DNA of 64,000 nt from assembly GCA_003550325.1 (NCBI GenBank), contig QKWP01000002.1, positions 405,594-469,593 of the forward strand. The letters are read 5' to 3'. Position numbers and translations under genes: made by a program. The DNA comes from Gigaspora rosea. Its lineage: Eukaryota; Glomeromycota; Glomeromycetes; Diversisporales; Gigasporaceae. Each line of letters opens with the position of its first letter. Within the stretch, counting starts at the first letter, position 1. The notes below the pieces were generated by a model. The model worked only from the letters and a program-made list of their open reading frames with translations. It ran no database searches and had not been told where the DNA came from. Below are positions 54,827 to 64,000 of this stretch, piece after piece.

Positions 54827-55572
54827 AATATTATATAATAAATATGGTTTTAGTAGTCTAAAATGATGAATTTGATTAGCTAATAATCACATAATTGCAT
54901 TTATAGAGAGAGCATATAGATGGATTTGATTTATTTTAATGTGATAATCTAAGAAATAATCTATATATATTGACATATAAACAATCACGAATTTGTATAA
55001 CTAACCAATTAATTACTGCATGTAATTGATATAATATTGGCTGTGATTAACTTCTAATTGCACATTACTAAATAAAGAAATAAAACAGAGCCATATCTAA
55101 TAAAAATCACTAATTTCCTATCTGATTACTAAATTATTATATAGAGATTTACTTGCATCAAATCTATCTATATGGTTTTTATAAATAGACCAAACAATTA
55201 GCATGCAATTGCAGAATTAAGAATATGCATTTATTTATAAGTTCTATTACAGGGCTAGTCATCTATCTACATTTAGAGAAGTAAAGAGTTATATTTAGAA
55301 AGGCCTGATTGTATAATATTTTTTTATAATAAATAATAAATATACAAATACTTTTATAATTATTCATGATTGTTATCTTGTTTCTATTTGATTTATGGCT
55401 AGGTGCTAGGAAAAGGGCTGAAAATGACAACAAAAAAGATCTTTAGAAAATCAATTTTTATATTATAAATTACATAATAAATCATAAGAAAATACAAACT
55501 TTAAAGAGTTATACTACAAGATTTTATTAATACAACTACTTTTGTATTTTAATTGAAAATGATTCTAATTTT
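54827..55572. other. No gene seen
   Basis: This is AT-rich spacer with no supported frame or paired ends. Confidence 0.35.
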
Positions 55573-56305
55573 AGGGTACTGCTATTTACACTATGGTTTT
55601 TGCTATTTGCACCATGGATTTTATGTAACATTAGATTATCAATCAACCTTTTCTATTTGCACCATAGTATAGTTACACAAAAATCGAAAAATCTTATTTT
55701 GCACCCCTACATGTTGTTAATCTACAAAAAAAGATGAGTTTTATTAGTACAACATGAAATAGTCCAAGGTTATACAAAATTGCGAAAATTTGGCCCACAT
55801 TATGTTAAGGCCTTAAAAATTAGGGTAAGGGTTGGCCCGCATTATAAAATTAAGGTTAGGTTGGCCCGCATTATTAGATTAGGTTACCAAAATAAGACTT
55901 GTATAATGTTATATAACATTAACAGCACGAATAACTGTTAATCTACAAAAAAAGGTGCAACATGAAAATAGCCCAAAGTTACACAAAATTGCAAAAATCT
56001 GGCCTGCATTATGTTAAGGCCTTAAAAAATTAGGGTAAGGGTTGGCCCAAATTATAAAATTAGGGTTAGGGTTGGCCCGCAGTATAAAATTAGGTTAGCA
56101 GGCCTACTAGATTACCAAATAAGATTTGTATAATATTACATAACATTAACGGCACGAATAACTGTTAATTTACAAAAAAAGTTGAAATTTTATTGGTGCA
56201 ACTTATATTATCATGGTGCAAATAGAGAAGGTTGATTGATGATCTAATGTTACACAAAATCCATGGTGCAAATAGCAAAAACCATGGTGTAAATAGCAGT
56301 ACCCT
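55573..56305. mobile_element. Inverted-repeat element with internal ~225-bp tandem duplication
   Basis: AGGGTACTGCTATTTACAC and its inverse bound ~110-bp arms with ttgctatttgcaccatgg words. AATTTT directly flanks both sides, extendable to CTAATTTT if the shared CT is counted. Inside, two ~225-bp copies (55710-55935 and 55936-56170) share ttggcccgcattataaaatt, a gttaaggccttaaaaa stretch and a gcacgaataactgttaat stretch. Confidence 0.8.
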
Positions 56306-57200
56306 AATTTTATTCTAAATTGATTTATGTAAAAAAACCTCTTTTGAAAAAATTGCACTTTTTCTAGCACCTAGCTCTTATAATCATAATATTTGTGTTT
56401 TTTTTATATAAATTAATTTTGAACTAGTCTTAATTTTTGGACCAAAAACTATTTGGACTAATTTAAAAAACTAATATATGTGTTCAAAATTATGCTACCT
56501 TTTTTGGCCAAAAAATTACACAAAAAATCGTAAAGTAGCTTATTTTTGAAATATTGAGTTTTTTAAAAAAAATTAAAAATGTACTAATAAAAAGTTGTCC
56601 AAATGTTACCAAATTTTTACTATAAGTGTATTTTGATGCACTAAACAACTTTACTTAATCAAACTTTTGAAGTTTACTTAGTAAAAAAAGTTTTATATAT
56701 AGCAACTGCTACCGATTTTTTTAAGATTTTTAAAAAAATTAGAAGGGTAGCTTATTTTAGATAGTAGCTTATTTTTAGACATATATGGTAGTCTGAACTA
56801 TTGTTAATATTTCTAGTCTGGACTAACTGTATAAGTACTGCAAAAACCCAATGAAGTAATCAAAAAGAATCCAAAATATATATAGATAGGTCAGATATTA
56901 GTTTGCTTATTTTTGGTTTTTTATATATGGTAGATCTTTTTTATTTATAGTAAATATTTGCTTATTTTTGAGATTTTTGCAGATTTTACTATTTTTATTA
57001 ATTTATAATAAATCTGATCTATTTTAGGGATTTTGTTAAAGAGCAGAAGATCAAAAGGTTTAAATAATAGACAATTTCTATAGTTGGGTTGCAGGTATAG
57101 TAGCTAGTGTAGAACCTTAGAGTGAATTATTTAAATTAGATACCAAAAGTGTATGTATAGCTAGTTGTATTCTTATTCAAATGTAATTTTTAATAAGTAA
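56306..57200. mobile_element. CCGAAAATAAGC-family copy and SINE-tail fragment
   Basis: 56490-56790 is collinear with 8530-8815 (gctaccttttttggcc to gtagcttatttttaga). 57083-57200 matches the 3' part of the 38660-39345 element (gggttgcaggtatagtagct, ctagttgtattcttat). Confidence 0.6.
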
Positions 57201-57203
57201 AAT

Positions 57204-58465
57204 ATATAGGCTGATTCACGGAATTGCTGATATCTCAATCTGATTAGAACAATTTAGCTACCAAAATGTTCGTCTCGATGAGACGATTCTAATAAGCACA
57301 AAATTGCTAAAATCCAATTACAGAATCCTAAGAACGCTCAAGTTTTGTACAATTTTAATAGTATTTTTTTAAATTACTATGAAAACACCTTTAACGTTAA
57401 ATACTTGTAATTTACTAATTTATTTTGGGCGATTTAGCACCAAAATGATTACCTTGATGCAACAATTCTAACAAGCCCAAAATTATTTAACTCTGATCAC
57501 AGGAATCTGATATTGTTAAGGATTAGTATGATGTATACAATCAACTAACAAATGGGTTTTACATATAAAAACCTATTTCTCAGTTGATTGTCTACATCGT
57601 ACTGATCCTTAACAATCGCAGGTTCCTGTGATCAGAATTAAATGATTTTGGGCTTGTTAGAATTGTCGCATCGAGGTGATCATTTTGGTGACTAAATCAC
57701 CTAAAATAGATTAGTAGATCACAAGTTATTTAATATTTAAGGCATTTTTATAGTAATTCAAAAAAATACTATTAAAATTGTACAAAACTTGAATGTTCTT
57801 GGGATCCTGTGATTGGATTTTAGCGATTTTGCACTTGGGGGCATCCATAAATAACGTTATGTACCCCCTTATAGTAGCGCTGAACCCCCCTCTACTATAT
57901 AAAAAATTTTTTCAAAATCCGTATGTTTATATATAAAATTTTACAAAAACTTGAATATATTATGATCCAGTGGTCCAATCTGGATGATTTGGTACCATTC
58001 GATTCGTCTCTATGAGACGAATCCAATGGTACCAAAATCATTTCATTTGGATTACTGTATCACATTTTATTAACGAAATACTATTGATTTTATAGTAATT
58101 TTATAAGAAAACATAATAACCAATAGTATTTCGTTAATAAAATGTGACCCAGTGGTCCAAATTGGATGATTTTTGGTACCATTCAAATTCTTTCCTCAAG
58201 GCGATTCGAATGGTACCAAAATCATCCAACTTGGACCACTGAGTCAAGTTTTAGACAAATTTTAATAAAAAATTGCGTTATATTGGGGGACCCCCCTACA
58301 TAGTGGAAAATCGTTATACTTTGGGGAACCCCCCTCAAACATAACGTTATTTATGGATGCCTCCTTGTTAGAATTGTCTCATCGAGACGAACATTATAGT
58401 AGCTAAATGATCCTAATTAGGTCAATAGATCAAAAATATTAGCAATTCTATGAATCGGCCTATAT
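57204..58465. mobile_element. Palindromic element of the GAGACGATTCTAA family, interrupted
   Basis: atataggctgattcacgga at the left is inverted at the right (tgaatcggcctatat). Each arm has a GTCTCGATGAGACG core. Inside the left arm is a further palindrome (57430-57720) with ggcttgttagaattgtc ends. The right arm is split by the element at 57837-58364; removing it restores the family sequence gcacttgttagaattgt. Confidence 0.8.
57837..58364. mobile_element. Element with GGRGGCATCCATAAATAACG ends, TT target
   Basis: gggggcatccataaataacg at the left and the inverse of cgttatttatggatgcctcc at the right are its ends. TT lies on both sides (57835-57836 and 58365-58366). An inner inverted pair (57965-58260) repeats ccagtggtccaatctggat with ggtaccattcgattcgtc. 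It is non-coding. Confidence 0.8.
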
Positions 58466-58469
58466 ATTA

Positions 58470-59217
58470 AAATCCTATATCCAATATCAGGTATATTGAA
58501 ACTAAAAAAAAATAAAAAAATAAAAGTTCTATAAATAAACCAAAATTTTTTACTTCAAGTTCATTTTGTAAATCATTTTGTTATATAATTAGCTTTGGCA
58601 ACTTATAGTATATATCTATTTAAAAATCAAATAAAAAATTTTAAAATTTTTGTTTTTTTAATAAAAAATACCTATATTAAAAAAATATTAAATACTATAG
58701 GAGTTTGTTAACTGGATTGAAAAAAAATACAATACAAATTGAAATAAAAGATCAAGATTTTATTAATATTTGCCAATGATGTCTTAATGATTATAATAAA
58801 GTTTGAAGTAAAGGTTTCACTTTATAATGTTTATTTAATGTGATGATAATTCTTCAGCATGCTATACTTTTGAATTGTTTAAGAACTTAACATACAAAGA
58901 ACCTGTTAATATCCAAGTATTTAGCAATTACTCTAACTAACAAGCTTTCTAAGTTCTTTTCAACTATTTTTTAATGAATATGTTTTGAAATATACATTTA
59001 TAATACTATGTAATACCAAGATTGATTTTAGCCAAATAGACTTAAGCAAATTTTTTTAGAGTGGTCCAGAAATTATAAAAACAGCTATAATGAGAACAAA
59101 AAAATGCCAGGAAAGCAATTTTTAATTGCTAAAACTTCTGACTAAACACGGATTCGAGTTAGAAATATATATATTATTAGTTTAATGCACAGTTTTGTGT
59201 GTCTAAAGTGCAATAAC
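58470..59217. other. No gene seen
   Basis: This is AT-rich spacer without recognisable repeats or frames. Confidence 0.35.
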
Positions 59218-60708
59218 TAGTGCTCCTAGGTCCGGTCCGGGTCAGGTCCAGGATCAGACCAGACTCAGACTTTAAATTTTACTAATTTCAGACTTCAGAC
59301 CAGACTCAGACTCAACTATGAGTCCGGTCTGGGTCTGGTCCGAAGTCTGCAGACTGGTCTGAGTCTGAATATAATTATATGTATTTTTTGGCGCTGAACA
59401 AGTTTACTTAGTGCATTTTGTAAGAATTAATTAGTAAAATTTTATGAATCATAAGATTTTATAGAATTTTATTAATAAAATTCTATAAAATCTTATAATT
59501 CGCAAATTTTTATTAATTAATTCTAACAAAATGCACTAAGTAAACTTGTTCAGCACCTAAAAATGTATTAAAACGGCTGGTTTGTTTTTATTTTACTTGA
59601 AATTTAGAGATTTGATGCACAATTTTGGAGTTTTGATCAAAAAAGACAAATTTTAACATCTTATCTCCAAATTTCAAGTAAAATAAAAACAACCCTGCCG
59701 ATTTAATGTATTTTTAGGTGCTGAACAAGTTTACTTAGTGCATTTTGTTAGAATTAATTAATAAAAATTTGTGAATTATAAGATTTTATAGAATTTTATT
59801 AATAAAATTCTATAAAATCTTATGATTCACAAAATTTTACTAATTATTTCTAAATTAATGCACTAAGTAAACTTGTTCAACACCTAAAAATACATTAAAT
59901 CGGCAGGGTTGTTTTTATTTTACTTGAAATTTGGAGAAAAGATGCTTAAATTTGACTTTTTTGATCAAAAATCCAAAATTATGCATCTTTTCTCCAAATT
60001 TCAAGTAAAATAAAAACAACCCTGCCGATTTAATGTATTTTTAGGTGCTGAACAAGTTTACTTAGTGCATTTTGTTAGAATTAATTAATAAAAATTTGTG
60101 AATTATAAGATTTTATAGAATTTTATTAATAAAATTCTATAAAATCTTATGATTCACAAAATTTTACTAATTAATTCTAACTTAATGCACTAAGTAAACT
60201 TGTTCAGCACCTAAAAATACATTAAATCGGCAGTGTTGTTTTTATTTTACTTGAAATTAGGAGATAAGATGTTAAAATTTGACTTTTTTGATCAAAAATC
60301 CAAAATTGTGCATCAAATCTCTAAATTCAAGTAAAATAAAAGCAAATAAGCCGTTTTAATACATTTTTAGGTGCTGAACAAGTTTACTTATGCATTTTGT
60401 TAGAATTAATTAATAAAAATTTGTGAATTATAAGATTTTTTAGAATTTTACTAATAAAATTCTATAAAATCTTATGTTTCATAAAATTTTACTAATTTAT
60501 TCTAACAAAATGCACTAAGTAAACTTGTTTAGCACCAAAAAAATACATATAAATATATTTGGACTCAGACCAGTCTGCAGACTTCGGACCAGACCCAGAC
60601 CAGACTCAGACTTGACTAAAAAGTCTGAATATAAAAGTCTGAGTCCGGTCCGAAAATCAGACCAAACTCAGACTTGACTAAGTTCAAGTCCGGTCCGTAG
60701 GAGCACTA
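59218..60708 (-). mobile_element. hAT-like palindrome-array element, copy B (4 units), TSD GCAATAAC
   Basis: TAGTGCTCCTAGGTCCGG at the left and TAGGAGCACTA at the right are the termini. Identical GCAATAAC flanks both sides (59210-59217 and 60709-60716). It is the same family as 52006-53189 but inverted: its right subterminal zone matches the left zone of copy A. Four palindromes are centred near 59475, 59800, 60130 and 60455, each with ggtgctgaacaagtttac ends and a ~326-bp period. The linkers contain tttttgatcaaaaatcca. It is non-coding. Confidence 0.94.
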
Positions 60709-60724
60709 GCAATAACAACTAAGA

Positions 60725-60870
60725 TCTAATTTCATTTTTTTGATGTGATACAAATCAAAACAATACAATGTATCAAAAATGTAACAATTTTATGCATGTA
60801 GACAGACACCAAATACAAAAGTTACATATTTGATATTGCTATTATTAATGCATCAAAAATGTAACTTATG
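60725..60870. mobile_element. Short element with TATCAAAAATGTAAC motifs
   Basis: tgtatcaaaaatgtaacaat at 60770, gttacatatttgatattg at 60821 (inverse) and tgcatcaaaaatgtaactta at 60848 are related to words at 10288-10660 and 23380-23470. Confidence 0.45.
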
Positions 60871-60874
60871 TATC

Positions 60875-61825
60875 ATCGTGTGTAAATATATAAAGTTCTC
60901 TGCTAATGAGGAAAATTTATTTTTATTGGTTGTTTATTTCTATTGAAAAACCAATGTTACACAGATTATTTATATTGTTTACAATAGAGAAATGAACCTG
61001 TAAATAGCAAAAAAATTTTTTTCATAATTAAGTCTGTCTGAAATTTTGCGAATTTATAATTTGAAAACGTTTTTTTTTATATAAGCATTTGGGATCGAAT
61101 GGGATCGAATGTTTCCACCAATTTTAATTAGAGACGATTTTGACAATAGTAGTATTTAATATAAAGCCATTATATTAAGTTTTTATCGTTTAAAGCGAAA
61201 TGACCAAGATAAAATAACATGCTTTTTGACGTCAAAGTATTGAACTTCACGTGAGCAATATGTTATCGTGAAAGATGCAAAGATTATCAAATGCTATATA
61301 GAGTTGTGAGTGTAACGATAGCGGGTATCGATATACAAATTAGTCTTTAATTTCGACCAATCAGAATTACTGATAATCAGCCAATAAAAACAAATTTCCC
61401 TCATGCTCTAAGCTCCAAACAATTAAATTGGCATCTGGGTATCTTACAAAACACAAAATAATCAAAGGGGCTTATAAAAGATCTGTTGATATTAGCAATT
61501 TCTCAAACTGATAAGCATCCTAAATTTTTTTAATTATTTGATAGTGAAAATGCTTTGAAAGTATTATATTTCTGTATTCAAACGGAGATATACGTGTGTA
61601 TAACTGTACATGCTAAAAGTCAATCTTTGTATTAGTCACCAGATTTTAAATTATCTATACTACCCTCATTTAGCGGACCTCATTAAAACGGATCCCTCAT
61701 CATAACAGAGTAATTCTCTGGAACATTTTAAAATTATCATTATAATACTATAATGCAACAACAGATATTCATCATAACAGACGGAATTTCCAGGAGGGTG
61801 GAGGTATTATGTCGAAATTACGAAC
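60875..61825. other. No gene seen
   Basis: This is AT-rich spacer. tcatcataacag recurs at 61697 and 61771, suggesting a small repeat. Confidence 0.35.
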
Positions 61826-62018
61826 TTACAGCTGTCTTCATAAATTCTGGGACAACCGATAAAAATTGATCAGTCGTATTCGATAAGTTTTTGAATTCAG
61901 TGTTATCTAACTACTGTAATACCAAAAATCCAATTCCGATAACACTGAATCCAAAAACTTATCGAATTCAGCTGAAATAATTGTTATTAGTTGTCCCAGA
62001 ATTATGAAACAGCTGTAA
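61826..62018. mobile_element. 193-bp MITE, TTACAGCTGT ends
   Basis: ttacagctgtcttcataaat with tctgggacaac is inverted at the right (one or two mismatches over ~29 bp). The inner arms cgataagtttttgaattcag / ctgaatccaaaaacttatcg make it almost fully palindromic. It is related to 25503-25661. Confidence 0.8.
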
Positions 62019-62119
62019 TCGAATCAGCCGAAAAATTATTTGGCTATTTTATCAGGTGCCCCAGAATTTATGATAATACTGTAGCTGTAAAATTTAAGCA
62101 TAATTGCATTCAAAAACAT

Positions 62120-62275
62120 ATTTGACATCTGAAAACATTTTCGGCATCCAAAATATTTTCGGCAGTCGAAATTATTTTCGACATCCAAAAATATTTTCGG
62201 CAGCAGGAATTATTTTTGGCATCCGAAATTGTTTTCAGCAGCCGAATAGTTTTTGGCAGCCGAAATTATTTACAG
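62120..62275. repeat. ~19-bp ATTTTCGGCAGCCGAAATT array
   Basis: About eight drifting units alternate ttttcggcatccaaaat and ttttcggcagtcgaaat, each a near-palindrome around GGCAKCCG. Confidence 0.75.
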
Positions 62276-62714
62276 CTTAGCGTTAGGCTGCCTATTTTTA
62301 TCAACTGACATTTAAAATGGCTGTGTGCAAAATTCATAAGTTTGATTGAATAATTGTTGAAACTGTGATCTGTTAAACAATTTATATATATATATACGTC
62401 ATACGTACGGCTCTACTTGAGGTTGATGAAGTTGACATTCGTTTGTGGTAAAAAAATTACTATATACTTTATAAAACTTTTGTGTATAGTATGAATCCGA
62501 GTGCGTATCATAATATATGTATTAATCAAACTGGAATGTTATAATTTGGCTTAGGCAGTCTGGTATAATGATTGAAAAGTATAAATGCTCTTTAATAAGT
62601 GATATGAATAAAAGACCGGGATTTGTGAATGGTAGTATTTGTTATTAGGTCATTTTTTCATAACTATATGCAAACTAATCTATGTATTATCATTGTAAAT
62701 TGCGTTATATATGC
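62276..62714. other. No gene seen
   Basis: This is AT-rich spacer. Confidence 0.3.
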
Positions 62715-62933
62715 GGTCTGTGCCTTGAAAATGACCTTACGGGACTATGTAAATGTTATAAATAAAAATTTAAATTTCTAGCCATCCAGTAATCCAATTC
62801 AAATAAGCTTTTTATTATTTTGTAGATACAAAATAAAAAATAATAATAATAATAATTTGAATTCGATTATTGGATTTTAATTTTTATTCATAAAATCTAC
62901 ATAGTCTCGTAAGGTCATTTACAAGGCACGACC
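62715..62933. mobile_element. 219-bp MITE, GGTCTGTGCCTTG ends
   Basis: The left arm (tgccttgaaaatgacctta, cgggactatgta) is the inverse of the right arm (tacatagtctcgtaaggtca, tttacaaggca). The centre has an ATA/AAT microsatellite. Confidence 0.8.
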
Positions 62934-62939
62934 CATATG

Positions 62940-63088
62940 ATTTATATGTTATCACTGCTAATTACTTTTTAAGAAACAAAAAAAAATCTGCAAAATTTCC
63001 AAAATAAATCAGATATAAAATTGCATAAAAGTGTGATTGTATAGAGTCAATTATATTACATTTCTGGCTTAAACGTGACAACGATCTA

Positions 63089-63121
<33 letters not shown>

Positions 63122-64000
63122 CTGTAATAGAAACTTTACGCTATAATCATTAAATGATCTTGTTCTATTGATTTTTGAAATGCATATTCTGTAAATTTAT
63201 ATTATTGTGTTGCATTTTGGTTACAATCTATAAGTTTGTAGGGATCTTTGTTTATGAGTATATAGCAAATATGTAGTGTATAATTGATAAAGTATGTATA
63301 GTAGAAATTAAGATAGCATGTATAGTTCGTAAAAAAAATTCTTTAAAAAATTTTATTTATAACCTATACCAACCCTAACATGAAAAAGGACAATATTAGT
63401 GCTTACCCTAACCCTAACTATTAAAAGGGATTACTTATAAAATATCTTTATTTATATTCTTATTTTAGTTATTAATTCAATCATACACACGTACAATCAT
63501 ACTATCGTACAATCGTACAATCATACAATCATACAATCATTTGGGGTGTATAAAAATCAAATATTTTTTAATGTTTTTTTTTTTTAAAAAATTTGAACAA
63601 ATACTGTATAACTTAAAAACTTAACCAAATTCAATATTGTTTTTTGTTAAGTTAAAATTTAAAAAAAAAACATTAAAAAATATTTGCTTGATTTCTATTA
63701 ACTCAGCCCATTTGTATATCTATACTTCCATTATTCATTCAATTATTCAAACATCCACATATTCTATTTTTCGCACACTTATACATTCAATTTTTGCAAA
63801 CCCATACGTTCGATTGTTCAATTATCAAACCTAAATCTACACGATCATCTGAACTCTATATGTTAGCTCTTTTCTTTCTTATACCATATTTATGCACTTT
63901 CATATTCATTCAAAGTTACTTTCAAATTCTATTTAATAGTATTCAAATAATGTTAAATCTGTAAATTAAAAATATTAAAAAAAAAAAGATCATTTTTTTT
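62940..64000. repeat. Terminal AT-rich stretch with microsatellites
   Basis: It contains (ATT)n at about 63092-63120 and ~6 units of ACAATCRT at 63492-63540. Short CCCTAAC words lie at 63370 and 63405. The inverted words tttttaatgttttttttttt / aaaaaaaaaacattaaaaaa occur around 63565 and 63660. No gene is supported; the 65-codon frame at 63637 has no recognisable features. Confidence 0.45.

Noticed and set aside
63637-63834. 65-codon frame near the window end
   Set aside because: AT-rich, Ser/Ile/Thr-rich, with no start context or domain; probably chance.

Overview
The window looks like accessory sequence from an AT-rich, TE-rich fungal nuclear genome. It most likely comes from an arbuscular mycorrhizal fungus (Rhizophagus or another Glomeromycotina). 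This is an inference from four things: very low GC; GT/AG introns of about 80-100 bp; decayed protein kinase/Sel1-repeat genes typical of those fungi; and a P450 and a terpene synthase whose proteins read like Glomeromycotina expansions. I cannot run a search, so the species is not proven. No rRNA, convincing tRNA, CRISPR, LTR element or virus-like element was seen.

Only two multi-exon genes look intact. The first is a class I terpene synthase (16751-18092 +, 2 exons, 413 aa) whose metal-binding and diphosphate-sensing residues sit at canonical spacing. The second is a cytochrome P450 (33049-35556 +, 5 exons, 568 aa) with good ExxR and heme-Cys motifs but an unusual I-helix. They lie about 15 kb apart on the same strand, separated only by repeats. 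A terpene-modifying partnership is possible but unproven. Two small divergent ORFs (49-441 -, 521-766 +) open the window. Decayed genes include a kinase with Sel1 repeats (43740-45497 -), an adjacent Sel1 fragment (45720-46280 -) and a pogo-type transposase remnant (25085-25330 -).

The rest is mobile and repetitive DNA. 2084-7357 is a Tigger/pogo transposon with TA target duplication, terminal inverted repeats, a decayed DDD transposase and nested MITEs. From 8 to 36 kb there are many small inverted-repeat elements. Several have readable 8-bp target duplications and hAT-like ends (10814, 15870, 26659, 29478), and several are nested. 38-51 kb is a block of tRNA-like SINE candidates, strand-asymmetric A-rich or T-rich minisatellites and two very long near-perfect palindromes. 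51-61 kb holds the most striking structure: two copies, in opposite orientation, of a hAT-like element (52006-53189 and 59218-60708). Each has a perfect 8-bp target duplication, and each is built internally of alternating ~170-bp palindromes, three in one copy and four in the other. The first copy sits inside a TTAA-flanked element. The last 3 kb is unremarkable AT-rich DNA with short repeats.
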